This document shows positions 1-9,080 of a stretch of DNA of 55,561 nucleotides, one piece after another. Source of the stretch: Flavobacteriaceae bacterium. GTDB taxonomy: Bacteria > Bacteroidota > Bacteroidia > Flavobacteriales > Flavobacteriaceae. Each line of letters starts with the position of its first letter. The stretch's first letter is position 1. The position numbers and the translations under genes are program-made. The notes beneath the pieces were generated by a model, which did no database searches, was not told where the DNA came from, and saw nothing but the letters and a program-made list of their open reading frames with translations. The DNA is taken from positions 1 through 55,561 of the forward strand of contig JAKITQ010000020.1 of the NCBI GenBank assembly GCA_021647985.1. The letters run 5' to 3'.

Positions 1-119
1 CCAAAATAATCTTGTTGAAATTGACTATTAAGATACTGAATATCAATAACTTAAACAAGTTTAAACTGTTGTTTTTTTAACTAATTTAACTTGTTTTTTT
101 GTTTGTTTTTAACTCTTGA

Positions 120-431
120 TTCGCATTATTAACCTATAAACTATCTGGTTTACCTCTTCAAATGGATTCAGGTTTAATAAAAAAATACACAAAAGGATCT
201 AAGGCAACTACAGATGTATCAAAAGAAGAAGTTGCCTATGTAAGAAATAATTTGGTTACCTTGGTTTTGAAGGTTCAAGAAGATTATAATAATGGTATTT
301 TTAAAAATTATAGTCCGTATTTAACGAGTGTAGATATTGGATTAAATAATATTGAAGATTCGTTAAAATTTATGGCATTTCATGACGGTATTCACTTGGG
401 GGTAATATTGTCATTAAAAAAGGCGGTATAA
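120..431 (+). pseudogene. DinB-family protein, C-terminal remnant
   Basis: The reading frame is open from a stop at 117-119 and the first ATG is at 162. Homology-like sequence starts before that ATG (LLTYKLSGLPLQM), so the piece is a 5'-truncated gene rather than a short protein. The tail carries the metal-binding pattern of DinB_2 four-helix proteins ([17 protein letters not shown]). The N-terminal half, with its own histidine, is missing, and bases 1-119 are T-rich with no readable coding frame. The stop is 2 bases before the antiporter start. It could still be translated from 162, but I would not expect activity. The family identification is from memory of the motif. Confidence 0.55.
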
Positions 432-433
432 TT

Positions 434-1672
434 ATGAGTATATTTTCTGTAATAACTATTTTAGTTGTTTTCGCGGCGGCTTTTGGATATATCAATGTGA
501 GGTTTTTAAAAATGCCAAACACCATAGGATTAATGTCTATAACAATAACTTTTACTTTATTGGTAATAGGCATTAGTTTTTTTGATAATACGCTTTTAGA
601 AAAGGAAAAACAATTTATTTCTTCTATTGATTTTGAAACGGTTTTATTAGATGTAATGTTAAGTTTTTTGTTATTTGCAGGTGCCTTGCACACTAATTTT
701 CAACAGTTAAAGGTACAGCGTAAACCAATTCTAACCTTTGCTACTTTTGGGACTATTACCTCTACGTTATTAGTAGGAGTACTTACATATTTTTTATTAA
801 GGGGCATAAATTTAGAAGTAGATTTTATTTATTGTTTATTATTTGGTGCATTAATCTCTCCAACAGATCCAATAGCCGTTTTAGGTATATTAAAGCAAGT
901 AGGAGCACCTAAAAAACTGGAAACAAAAATAGTAGGAGAATCTTTATTTAATGATGGTGTTGGTGTAGTAATTTTTTTAACAATTTTTCAGATAGCCAAA
1001 GGAGGAGGAGGTATTTCTATTATTCATATTGGTGAATTATTTTTAGTAGAAGTAATAGGAGGAATTGCTTTAGGCTTGATTTTAGGCTGGATTACGTTTC
1101 GTTTATTAAAATCGATAGATGATTATGATATTGAGGTTATTCTTACAATTGCCTTGGTTATGGGAGGAACTGTTATTGCACAAAAATTCCACTTATCAGC
1201 TCCATTGGCCATGGTTACGGCTGGATTGGTAGTTGGGAACGATACCAACAGAGAGGCTTCAATGAGTGGAATAACAGAACAATATGTAGATAAGTTTTGG
1301 GAATTAGTTGACATACTTTTAAATACGATTTTATTTGTACTGATAGGTATGGAAATGTTGATATTAACTTTTGATGGAAAATATATATTAGCTGGAGTAT
1401 TAGCGATTCCTCTTTTATTATTCGCAAGATATTTATCGTTGATGTTGCCAATTAAAATTTTTTCGAAAAAATTAGATTTTGTTCCAAACACAAACATTAT
1501 AATGACTTGGGGTGGATTACGTGGAGGTATTTCAATAGCTTTAGCACTTTCATTAACTCAAGAAATGCATAGAGATTTGTTTCTGGTTATTACTTATATT
1601 GTAGTAGTTTTCTCAATTATTGTACAAGGGCTGACTTTAGGTAAAGTTGTAAAAAAGTTTGCTAAAGAATAG
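434..1672 (+). CDS. Na+/H+ antiporter, CPA1 (NhaP-like) family
   Basis: A 412-residue integral membrane protein with about twelve hydrophobic segments. It exchanges cytoplasmic Na+ (or K+) for protons across the inner membrane. Family hallmarks seen are [13 protein letters not shown] near residue 140, the [11 protein letters not shown] motif near 172 with the ion-binding Asp, and [17 protein letters not shown] near 357. Length matches bacterial CPA1 proteins, which lack the long cytoplasmic tail of NhaP2-type members. It starts 2 bases after the DinB remnant, so the two may once have been co-transcribed. Ion specificity cannot be read from the sequence. Confidence 0.9.
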   Translation: MSIFSVITILVVFAAAFGYINVRFLKMPNTIGLMSITITFTLLVIGISFFDNTLLEKEKQFISSIDFETVLLDVMLSFLLFAGALHTNFQQLKVQRKPILTFATFGTITSTLLVGVLTYFLLRGINLEVDFIYCLLFGALISPTDPIAVLGILKQVGAPKKLETKIVGESLFNDGVGVVIFLTIFQIAKGGGGISIIHIGELFLVEVIGGIALGLILGWITFRLLKSIDDYDIEVILTIALVMGGTVIAQKFHLSAPLAMVTAGLVVGNDTNREASMSGITEQYVDKFWELVDILLNTILFVLIGMEMLILTFDGKYILAGVLAIPLLLFARYLSLMLPIKIFSKKLDFVPNTNIIMTWGGLRGGISIALALSLTQEMHRDLFLVITYIVVVFSIIVQGLTLGKVVKKFAKE

Positions 1673-1745
1673 GATTAAATAGGATTTAATTTAAAAGGAA
1701 TTATCTTATTGATATATAAAACAAAAACATTAAAAAAGAATTAAA

Positions 1746-2891
1746 ATGGAGTTCAATACTAAAGTTATTCATGGTGGTCAACAGCACGATCCAAGTACGG
1801 GGGCGGTAATGCCTCCTATTTATCAAACTTCAACATACGCACAATCATCGCCTGGAAAACATAAAGGGTATGAGTATTCCCGTACTGCAAACCCAACAAG
1901 AACAGCATTAGAAAAAGCACTAGCTAGTATAGAAAATGGAAGTTTTGGACTGGCTTTTGGATCTGGTTTGGCAGCAATTGATGCGGTTGCAAAATTGCTC
2001 AAACCAGGTGATGAGGTTATTTCTACCAATGACCTTTACGGAGGAACCTATAGACTTTTCACAAAAATATTCGAAGTTTTTGGCATTAAGTTTCATTTTA
2101 TTGGAATGGATAATGCAGATAATATTGCAAAGTATGTTAATAAGAACACTAAAATGATTTGGGTAGAAACACCTACCAACCCAATGTTAAATATCATTGA
2201 TATTGAAGCAGTGGCTAATATTGCGAAATTAAATAAATTACTTCTGGTTGTTGATAATACTTTTGCCACGCCATATTTACAATTACCATTGGATTTGGGT
2301 GCAGACATAGTTATGCATTCTGCAACAAAATATTTAGGAGGCCATTCAGATGTGGTGATGGGGGCTTTGATAGTAAAGAATAAGGATTTATCAGATAAAT
2401 TATATTTTATTCAAAACGCTAGTGGAGCCATTTGTGGGCCTATGGATAGCTTTTTGGTATTAAGGGGTATTAAAACATTGCACTTACGAATGCAGCGACA
2501 TTGTGAAAACGGCAAAGCAGTTGCTCATTATTTGGCTTCACATCCAAAAATAGATAAAGTTTATTGGCCTGGTTTTGAGAGCCACCCAAATCATGAAATT
2601 GCAAAAAAACAAATGAAAGATTTTGGAGGTATGTTGTCATTTACAATTTTTGGAAATAATTATGACAAGGCAATAAAAGTGATAGAAAACTTAAAGATTT
2701 TTACTTTGGCTGAATCTTTAGGAGGAGTGGAATCGTTAAGTGGTCATCCAGCGAGTATGACTCACGCATCAATACCAAAAGAAGAAAGAGAAAAAACAGG
2801 GGTTATTGATTCACTTATTAGATTGAGTGTTGGGATAGAAAGTGAAAAGGATCTTTTAGAAGATCTCAAAAACGCCTTACAATTAATTTAA
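1746..2891 (+). CDS. Cystathionine gamma-synthase/lyase-type PLP enzyme
   Basis: A 381-residue Cys/Met-metabolism PLP enzyme (fold type I, soluble tetramer). The PLP lysine lies in [12 protein letters not shown] (near residue 198). Other family marks are [11 protein letters not shown] near 43, the [10 protein letters not shown] loop and the C-terminal [18 protein letters not shown] block that contacts the substrate carboxylate. Members either make cystathionine from activated homoserine (methionine synthesis) or cleave it to cysteine; the sequence does not separate the two, so no symbol is given. It follows the antiporter by 73 bases with no clear terminator. Its last four bases overlap the end of the convergent gene. 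Confidence 0.88.
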   Translation: MEFNTKVIHGGQQHDPSTGAVMPPIYQTSTYAQSSPGKHKGYEYSRTANPTRTALEKALASIENGSFGLAFGSGLAAIDAVAKLLKPGDEVISTNDLYGGTYRLFTKIFEVFGIKFHFIGMDNADNIAKYVNKNTKMIWVETPTNPMLNIIDIEAVANIAKLNKLLLVVDNTFATPYLQLPLDLGADIVMHSATKYLGGHSDVVMGALIVKNKDLSDKLYFIQNASGAICGPMDSFLVLRGIKTLHLRMQRHCENGKAVAHYLASHPKIDKVYWPGFESHPNHEIAKKQMKDFGGMLSFTIFGNNYDKAIKVIENLKIFTLAESLGGVESLSGHPASMTHASIPKEEREKTGVIDSLIRLSVGIESEKDLLEDLKNALQLI

Positions 2892-3685
2892 TACTTACCA
2901 AATACATAAACGATTCCTACATTAACAAAAATAGCGGTATCGTTATTTTTATTTCCCGGGTCATTTGGTGCGTCTAATCCATCAATCTGATCTGAAAAGA
3001 AATATTGATAGCGACCATCAAGTACCAAATCAAAAGTATCTATACTATATCGGATACCTGCACCTGCTGATACACCAAAGCTGCTTCCTTTTTCTAAATA
3101 AACAGCTCCGGTTTGCCATTTATCAATTAGACCTGTATAAGGTTCGGATTGCCCTTCAAGGGATACTTCATTTACTTTAATGTCTGGGTCGTAAAAACTA
3201 TAATGAACACCAGCACTAATAAAAGGATTTAAAGTTCCAGAGCTTTTATAAAAGGAAGAATAATCTTCTAGTTCTAAAAAATAATATTCTAAATTAGTTC
3301 CAATATTATACATTTTAATTTCACCCGTCATTGCACGTAGTTTTTGGGCTGTTTCACTACCTCCAACCGCATACTTACCTTCGTGTTCTATCCTTGTATT
3401 TAATACATAATTGAACTCGGTTTTTAACTTAAAATGCTCGGAAAAATAACTAGAACCACTTCTCCAACTGTATTGGTTACCAAAAAACTTTAAATAATGC
3501 GCAAAACCTACTGAAAAAGTTGATGCATTAGCACTGGCAAAATCATTGCTTACACCAAAATCTGTTTGAAATGAAGCAACTCCAAATGAGGCTCCTAATT
3601 CGTGACTAAACCTAGATTGGGCATAAGTAGAAGTATAAAAGAAGAAAGTTAATAATACGATAAATAATGGTAATGGTTTCTTCAT
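2888..3685 (-). CDS. Outer-membrane beta-barrel protein, flavobacterial
   Basis: 265 residues beginning with a Sec signal peptide (MKKPLPLFIVLLTFFFYTST, cleavage likely after YAQ at residues 22-24). The rest alternates aromatic and polar residues in short strands and ends in a strand with terminal Tyr (IVYVFGKY), typical of a small outer-membrane barrel. It resembles the flavobacterial THC0290_0291 group in its opening (HELGASFGVASFQTDFG), a family of unknown role. It converges on the PLP-enzyme gene with a 4-base overlap. No ligand or function can be inferred. Confidence 0.7.
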   Translation of the reverse strand: MKKPLPLFIVLLTFFFYTSTYAQSRFSHELGASFGVASFQTDFGVSNDFASANASTFSVGFAHYLKFFGNQYSWRSGSSYFSEHFKLKTEFNYVLNTRIEHEGKYAVGGSETAQKLRAMTGEIKMYNIGTNLEYYFLELEDYSSFYKSSGTLNPFISAGVHYSFYDPDIKVNEVSLEGQSEPYTGLIDKWQTGAVYLEKGSSFGVSAGAGIRYSIDTFDLVLDGRYQYFFSDQIDGLDAPNDPGNKNNDTAIFVNVGIVYVFGKY

Positions 3686-3780
3686 AATTTTGGTTAATTT
3701 AATAACAATTATTTACAAATATAAAAAAAGAAAATGTTTATTTAACTCATTTAAAATTAAAAAACTTAAAAATATAACTT

Positions 3781-4116
3781 TTATTGTAATTTAAGTTCAA
3801 TAATTGGGTTCCAAAAAACAGTATTAAATTCTAAAACTTGATGATTTAAGACCTTAACACCCTCATTTAATAATAGTTGTTCCATTAAATTAGACCCTGA
3901 AAAATGATGCTTCCCGGTAAGTACACCTTTTCTATTTACAACGCGATGTGCAGGAATGATATCAGCTAAATTTGAATTATTTAATGCCCACCCTACCATT
4001 CTGGCTGATCTTGGTGTGCCTAAATAATTCGCAATCGCTCCATAGGAAGTTACCCGACCATAAGGGATTAGTTTTGTGATTTGATAAACTTTTTCAAAAA
4101 ATCCGTCTTTCTCCAT
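3781..4116 (-). CDS. Alkyltransferase-like protein (MGMT fold, no catalytic Cys)
   Basis: 111 residues, the length of the C-terminal DNA-binding domain of O6-alkylguanine-DNA alkyltransferase. Family features are the helix-turn-helix IPYGRVTSYGAIANYLG and GWALNNSNLADIIPAHRVVNRKG. In true methyltransferases the active site is PCHRV; here it is PAHRV (Ala near residue 75), so the protein cannot accept an alkyl group. Alkyltransferase-like proteins with this loss bind O6-alkylguanine and flag it for nucleotide excision repair; that role is inferred. It is the last gene of a minus-strand group with trmB and a small membrane protein. Confidence 0.85.
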   Translation of the reverse strand: MEKDGFFEKVYQITKLIPYGRVTSYGAIANYLGTPRSARMVGWALNNSNLADIIPAHRVVNRKGVLTGKHHFSGSNLMEQLLLNEGVKVLNHQVLEFNTVFWNPIIELKLQ

Positions 4117-4143
4117 AAAGTTAAATTTACTATTAATAATGGA

Positions 4144-4818
4144 TTAAAAAAAATTCGTTTTAAACTTAACGTATGTAATCGATTTATTTTTTTCTAAATA
4201 TTGTTTTTCGTAAAAAGTTTGAATAGAGGTAGCTTCATCAGGAGGGCTTGTACTATTATATATGTCGTGATGAGCAAACAGGATTTCGTGATTTCCTTCG
4301 TGAAGAAGACCTAATAAATAACCATGTAAAAATTCACTATCCGTTTTTAAATGAACAAAACCATCTATTTTTAATATTCCCTCATACTTTTTTAAAAACG
4401 GTTGCGTAACCAGTCTATGTTTTGTACGCTTATATTTTATTTGAGGATCGGGAAATGTAATCCAAATTTCAGAGATTTCATTTTTAGAAAAACAAAAATC
4501 AATCAGCTCAATTTGGGTTCTTAAAAAGGCAACATTTGACAAATTTTCTTCTAAAGCAGTTTTCGCACCTCTCCAAAATCGAGCACCTTTAATGTCGATT
4601 CCAATAAAATTTTTATTTGGGTATTTTTCGGCAAGAGAAACAGTATACTCTCCTTTACCACAACCTAATTCAAGTACTATAGGATTATTATTTTTAAAAA
4701 ACGTTTGCCAACCTCCCTTTAAGGGAAGACCCCGAATTACTTCATCTCGGGTAGGTTGAATTACGTTGCTAAAGGATTCGTTTTCACGAAATCGTTTCAT
4801 TTTATTTTTACTACCCAC
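4144..4818 (-). CDS. trmB: tRNA (guanine-N7)-methyltransferase TrmB
   Basis: 224 residues. It transfers a methyl group from S-adenosylmethionine to N7 of G46 in the tRNA variable loop. The SAM-binding motif is VLELGCGKGEY (near residue 50). The acceptor region holds WITFPDPQ and TKHRL (RHRL in most homologues), and the basic N terminus (MGSKNKMKRF) is usual in Bacteroidota. It lies 27 bases upstream of the alkyltransferase-like gene and 26 bases downstream of the small membrane protein gene, so the three probably share a transcript. Confidence 0.93.
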   Translation of the reverse strand: MGSKNKMKRFRENESFSNVIQPTRDEVIRGLPLKGGWQTFFKNNNPIVLELGCGKGEYTVSLAEKYPNKNFIGIDIKGARFWRGAKTALEENLSNVAFLRTQIELIDFCFSKNEISEIWITFPDPQIKYKRTKHRLVTQPFLKKYEGILKIDGFVHLKTDSEFLHGYLLGLLHEGNHEILFAHHDIYNSTSPPDEATSIQTFYEKQYLEKNKSITYVKFKTNFF

Positions 4819-4844
4819 TTTAATGAGGATTTTTTGAATAAAAT

Positions 4845-5042
4845 TTATTCGTTACTGGTCTTTTTAAATTTTTGTAATTGGGATAACCAGAATAAAAACA
4901 ATCCAAAAACGATAACAAAAAGAATTGCATTAAAAAAATTTGAAAGCCACCAGCCATCTATAGATCGTAAAGCATCATAGGGTATAAATAAAACATTGGT
5001 GCAAAAATCGGCAATAGCTCTAAAAAAATTAGTTGGTATCAT
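4845..5042 (-). CDS. Small single-pass membrane protein (DUF6341-like)
   Basis: 65 residues: an amphipathic N-terminal part, the motif SIDGWWLSNFFN, one strong transmembrane segment (residues 36-55, AILFVIVFGLFLFWL) and a short basic tail. I recall small proteins of this kind next to a DUF6427-type membrane protein in flavobacteria, which is the arrangement here (divergent neighbour at 5167). No function is known to me. The TGG-rich block and spacing to trmB argue that it is a real gene. Confidence 0.65.
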   Translation of the reverse strand: MIPTNFFRAIADFCTNVLFIPYDALRSIDGWWLSNFFNAILFVIVFGLFLFWLSQLQKFKKTSNE

Positions 5043-5146
5043 ATAAATAATTTTAAAATCAAGACAAACGGTTAGGTTTGTTATATAAAGTTTTTTTACA
5101 TTCGCTAAAACTTGTATTCAACAAGTTAAGAAATAATTTAATAGCG

Positions 5147-5177
5147 CAAAAGTAAATAATATCATTATGATTGCCAA
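5147..5177 (-). promoter_or_regulatory. Promoter for the small membrane protein-trmB-ATL group
   Basis: On the minus strand a perfect TAnnTTTG box (TACTTTTG, 5154 to 5147) lies 20 bases downstream of a TTG (5177 to 5175). This is the Bacteroidota housekeeping promoter layout. It points toward the gene starting at 5042 and overlaps the start of the divergent gene at 5167. Confidence 0.5.
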
Positions 5178-6090
5178 TTTTTTTAGTAAAACTAAACCAA
5201 TTAATTTTTTGGTCCTTTCTGTTATAATGATAATAGTTTATATCATAGGATTGAAAAATAATTTGACTGGAGATTTTTCGTTGATTTTATTATTAGAAAA
5301 AAGTGTTTTTACCTTACCGATAGTTCTTCTAATATTCATTTTAAATTTTATTATCAGAAAAAATATATTAACGGAAGATAATACTTATGCGATATTATTG
5401 TACATATTAATGTTTGGTTTTTTTTCGAATAGCTTTTTTAATAAAAGTGTTTTTTTTTCTAATTTTATTTTATTGTTTGCCTTTAGAAGAATTTATAGTT
5501 TACGTTCGGATATAGAGACAAAAAAGAAAATATTTGATAGTGCATTTTGGATTGGCATAGCAAGCATGTTCTATATTTGGAGTTTTATTTACTTATTTTT
5601 AATATATGGTGCTTTTTGGATATTTAGAAAAAGGAACTGGAAAAATATATTCCTTCCAATTATTGGTTTTGTTACGCCAGTATTTTTACTATTTGTTTAT
5701 CAATTATTGGTAGAAGATTTGAATAAATTTTACGATTTATGGGTATTTGAATACAGTTTAAATTTTCATCCATATACTATGATGAAGTTCTTTCTGCCTA
5801 TTATTTTTTTATTAATTTTAGGTGGTATTTCAATTTTTCCAACTACTAAAAAGTCTTTATTGTCGAAAATAGACATCAAATCGAATTGGACAATTTTAAT
5901 GATTCATATTTTCTTATCGTTTATAATTGTAATTATTGCACCTATTAAAAATGGTTCAGAATTTCTATTTTTCTTTTTTCCTTTAGGTATTTTATTTGCA
6001 AATTATTTACAATTTATTCAAAGGTATTGGGTAAAAGAATTGATATTGTATTTATTTTTAATAATGCTAATAATAACAAACGTTATATAA
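5167..6090 (+). CDS. Polytopic inner-membrane protein (DUF6427-like)
   Basis: 307 residues with eight to ten predicted transmembrane segments and very high Phe/Ile/Leu content. The start MIANFFSKTKPINFL and a central RRIYSLRSDIETKKKIFD loop match a flavobacterial family I remember as DUF6427, of unknown function, commonly beside upp. It converges on upp with only one base between the stop codons. No catalytic motif or transporter signature is visible. Confidence 0.7.
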   Translation: MIANFFSKTKPINFLVLSVIMIIVYIIGLKNNLTGDFSLILLLEKSVFTLPIVLLIFILNFIIRKNILTEDNTYAILLYILMFGFFSNSFFNKSVFFSNFILLFAFRRIYSLRSDIETKKKIFDSAFWIGIASMFYIWSFIYLFLIYGAFWIFRKRNWKNIFLPIIGFVTPVFLLFVYQLLVEDLNKFYDLWVFEYSLNFHPYTMMKFFLPIIFLLILGGISIFPTTKKSLLSKIDIKSNWTILMIHIFLSFIIVIIAPIKNGSEFLFFFFPLGILFANYLQFIQRYWVKELILYLFLIMLIITNVI

Positions 6091-6091
6091 A

Positions 6092-6742
6092 CTAAATTTT
6101 TTGACCAAATGCTAAATCTCCTGCATCACCTAACCCAGGAACAATATAACCTTTGTCATTAAGCTGATTATCAATAGTGGCAACCCAGAGATGTGTGTTC
6201 TTTGGAAAGTAATTTTTTATATATTCAATTCCTTCAGTAGCGGCAATAACACATACCAAATGTATTTGCTTGATATCCCCTAATTTTTTTAAGGTGTTAT
6301 AAACGGCTACCAAAGAGCTTCCTGTAGCGAGCATAGGATCGGCTAAAATTAAGATTTTTTGATCTAAGGATGGCGAGGCTAAATATTCAACACGAATTTC
6401 AAATTTATCTTTTGAAGTATGATGACGATAAGCAGAAACAAAAGCATTATCAATTGTATCAAAATAATTCAAAATACCTTGATGCAAAGGCAAGCCTGCT
6501 CTTAAAACGGAGCATAATACTAAATCTTCACTTGTTGTATTAATATTTTTTTCCCCTAAAGGTGTTGTAATTTTTTGATTGGTATAATTTAATTCTTTAC
6601 TTAATTCATAGCTTAAAACCTCACCGATTCTTTCAATATTTCTGCGAAAACGCATGGCATTTTTTTGAATTTTCGAATCTCTAATTTCAAGAATAAAATT
6701 ATTTAAAACGGAATTGTTCAGGTCGAAATTATGTATTGTCAC
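6092..6742 (-). CDS. upp: Uracil phosphoribosyltransferase
   Basis: 216 residues. Salvages uracil: uracil + PRPP gives UMP + PPi, in the cytosol. The PRPP-binding loop is LILADPMLATGSSLVAVYNT (near residue 130). The C-terminal uracil-binding segment YIVPGLGDAGDLAFGQK is also present. Length is close to the usual 205-215. It is probably transcribed alone, since the next gene upstream on this strand ends at 6880. Confidence 0.95.
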   Translation of the reverse strand: MTIHNFDLNNSVLNNFILEIRDSKIQKNAMRFRRNIERIGEVLSYELSKELNYTNQKITTPLGEKNINTTSEDLVLCSVLRAGLPLHQGILNYFDTIDNAFVSAYRHHTSKDKFEIRVEYLASPSLDQKILILADPMLATGSSLVAVYNTLKKLGDIKQIHLVCVIAATEGIEYIKNYFPKNTHLWVATIDNQLNDKGYIVPGLGDAGDLAFGQKI

Positions 6743-6879
6743 AACGAATTAGATTAGTAAAAAATTACACAGTGTTTTGTTTCAAAACAACTTATACTTT
6801 TTTGGTAATTTAACCAAATAAAATGAATTGAATACCAATCCAATCGAAATAACCTCGATTAGTTTTTAAATCATGGATA

Positions 6880-7929
6880 TTATTTAATAAGATTCATTAT
6901 TTTTTTAATAATTACCTCCGGTAAAATAGTGCGCATTACATTTTCATAGCCTAGACAAACTTTATTGCCATAAATGGAACAAGGTATATTTGGGTATTTA
7001 CTTAGATCGGGTGTGATTGTATTTTTTATAGATTGATTAAATGGTGCAAACCCTGTAAAAGGATGTGTAACACCCCAAAGGGTTATGGTTTTTACGTTTA
7101 ACATTGCTGCTAAATGAGCATTGGCAGAGTCCATACTAACCATACAATCTAAATTTGAAATAGTATATAATTCATCCTTAAGTTTAACTTTTCCCGCTAG
7201 AGAAATTGTATTCTCAAATTTGTCGGCAAGATTTTTTAATAATTCAATTTCATTTTTACCGCCACCAAATAACAATATTTTGTTGTTATTATTTTTAGAA
7301 ATCATTGCAATAATTTTTTCCATCAAGTCCAAGGGATACATTTTTGATTCGTATTGTGCAAAGGGTGCAATGCCGATAAGTTTAGTATAGTTACCTAATA
7401 ATGTTAGCATATTATTAGGTATATTTTTCTTTTCAGGAAACTGTGGATTCGACAAATCTATGGGAAACCCTAATCTTCTAAAAACATCAGCATAACGTTC
7501 ATGTGTAGATTTGAGTTGTTTAAAAATTTTATTTTCTGTTCTGGTTAATGCTTTCTTTTCTGATCTTCCCTTGTTAATTACCACAATTCTATTCCACTTT
7601 GACGGTAGACAAGAAAGCGAAAAAAAGAAACGTAAAATTTTTGACCGTAAAACATTGTGAATATCGGCAACGGCATTTATTTTTAATGATTTAAGCTCTT
7701 TAGAAAGCTTATACAATCCAAATACTCCTTTGTGTTTACCTTCTACATCAGCTACATAAAAGCTCACATTTGGAATTTCTTCAAACAATGGTTTTAAATA
7801 AGCCCTAGACAACACAGTAATTTTTACTTCAGGATTTTGATAAACAAAAGCTCTTAATACTGGAACACTCATTGCTACATCACCCATTGCTGAAAGCCTG
7901 ATAACCAAAATATGTTTAGGAGTATGCAT
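6880..7929 (-). CDS. Glycosyltransferase family 9 (heptosyltransferase-like)
   Basis: 349 residues. The N terminus HILVIRLSAMGDVAMSVPVLRAF is the GT9 signature, with the acceptor-side Asp. The C-terminal Rossmann domain has LLFGGGKNEIE and VSMDSANAHLAAMLNVKTITLWG, where the donor nucleotide sits. GT9 enzymes add heptose or related sugars to the lipopolysaccharide core at the inner-membrane cytoplasmic face; the actual sugar here is unknown. The start lies immediately beyond the terminator of the aromatic operon, so it probably has its own promoter, which I could not locate with confidence. Confidence 0.88.
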   Translation of the reverse strand: MHTPKHILVIRLSAMGDVAMSVPVLRAFVYQNPEVKITVLSRAYLKPLFEEIPNVSFYVADVEGKHKGVFGLYKLSKELKSLKINAVADIHNVLRSKILRFFFSLSCLPSKWNRIVVINKGRSEKKALTRTENKIFKQLKSTHERYADVFRRLGFPIDLSNPQFPEKKNIPNNMLTLLGNYTKLIGIAPFAQYESKMYPLDLMEKIIAMISKNNNNKILLFGGGKNEIELLKNLADKFENTISLAGKVKLKDELYTISNLDCMVSMDSANAHLAAMLNVKTITLWGVTHPFTGFAPFNQSIKNTITPDLSKYPNIPCSIYGNKVCLGYENVMRTILPEVIIKKIMNLIK

Positions 7930-7940
7930 TGTTTTAAATT

Positions 7941-7972
7941 AAAAAAACCTGCCCAAATATAGGCAGGTTTTA
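7941..7972 (-). terminator. Rho-independent terminator of the Phe/Tyr operon
   Basis: Minus-strand stem AAACCTGCC (7970 to 7962) and GGCAGGTTT (7953 to 7945), 9 perfect pairs, followed by a T run (7947 to 7941). It lies 24 bases past the stop of the last operon gene. Confidence 0.85.
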
Positions 7973-7995
7973 TGAATTATATATTTGTTGAGAAT

Positions 7996-9075
7996 TTAAC
8001 CATTGATAATTTTTTCTTGATGGGAAATAGACTCTTGATGAATGGCTTTAAACATTTTTTCAATAAAGATTTTTGATAGTCCATGTTCTTCTCCTTTTTC
8101 AATCATGCTGTTTAAAATTTCTTGCCAGCGAGTATTTTGTAATACAGCGACATTACTTTCTTTTTTTGCTTTACCTATACTTGCAACTATTTGCATTCGT
8201 TCAGATAATGTTTCTAACAATTGATCATCTTTTGCATTGATCTCTTTACGTAAAGCATCTAATTTTGAAAGAGAATCTTCTTTTTCAAACCTAGGTTTTC
8301 TAACTTTTAATTCATCCATTATTTCAACCAAACGATTTGGTTTGATTTGTTGTGCAGCATCACTCCATGCCTCATCTGGATTACAATGCGTCTCAATCAT
8401 TAAGCCTTCAAATTTTAAATCGAGTGCAGTTTGTGAAATTTCAAAAATACCTTCACGGTTGCCACAAATATGAGATGGGTCGTTTATTATTGGTAAAGTA
8501 GGATACTTCGCTTTTAAATCAATAGGAATTTGCCAACTAGGAATATTTCTATATTTTGATTTTCTAAAAGAAGAAAAACCTCTATGAATTGCTCCTAAAT
8601 TAGTAACGCCCATTTTATGAAAACGTTCAATGGCACCAATCCAAAGCGCTAAGTCAGGGTTAATAGGATTTTTCACCAAAACAATTTTATCCGTACCCTG
8701 AATCGCATCAGCAATTTCTTGAACAGCAAAAGGGTTTACTGTTGTACGTGCACCAATCCATAAAATATCAATATCAAATTCAATGGCTAATTTTGCATGA
8801 TTGGCATTCGCAATTTCAATTGCGGTTAGCATACCGGTTTCTTCTTTTACTTTTTGTAACCAAGGCAATGCTTTAACGCCATTCCCTTCAAAAGTACCGG
8901 GTCTTGTTCTTGGTTTCCAAACACCAGCTCTAAAAATAGTGGCATCTGTATTTTTTAGCTCATGAGCTACTTCTAAAACTTGTTTTTCACTTTCTGCACT
9001 ACATGGGCCTGCAATTACCAATGGGTGGTTTAACTGCATGTTCTCTAGCCATGTTTTAAAATTTTTATTTTCCAT
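7996..9075 (-). CDS. Bifunctional DAHP synthase / chorismate mutase
   Basis: 359 residues with two domains. Residues 1 to about 260 are a type I-beta (KDSA-like) 3-deoxy-7-phosphoheptulonate synthase: VIAGPCSAESEKQVLEVA, FRAGVWKPRTRPGTFEG, LVKNPINPDLALWIGAIER and DPSHICGNRE hold the PEP and metal ligands. Residues about 265-355 are an AroQ-type chorismate mutase (LDALRKEINAKDDQLLETLSERM). It therefore catalyses the first shikimate step and the first Phe/Tyr-specific step. It is the last gene of the operon; its start is 6 bases past the tyrA stop. In related fusions the mutase domain gives feedback control by prephenate; that is family knowledge. Confidence 0.95.
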   Translation of the reverse strand: MENKNFKTWLENMQLNHPLVIAGPCSAESEKQVLEVAHELKNTDATIFRAGVWKPRTRPGTFEGNGVKALPWLQKVKEETGMLTAIEIANANHAKLAIEFDIDILWIGARTTVNPFAVQEIADAIQGTDKIVLVKNPINPDLALWIGAIERFHKMGVTNLGAIHRGFSSFRKSKYRNIPSWQIPIDLKAKYPTLPIINDPSHICGNREGIFEISQTALDLKFEGLMIETHCNPDEAWSDAAQQIKPNRLVEIMDELKVRKPRFEKEDSLSKLDALRKEINAKDDQLLETLSERMQIVASIGKAKKESNVAVLQNTRWQEILNSMIEKGEEHGLSKIFIEKMFKAIHQESISHQEKIING

Positions 9076-9080
9076 AATAT

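Noticed and set aside
1673-1745. Riboswitch (SAM type) before the cystathionine-type gene
   Set aside because: The gap is only 73 bases of AT-rich sequence with no stem of note.
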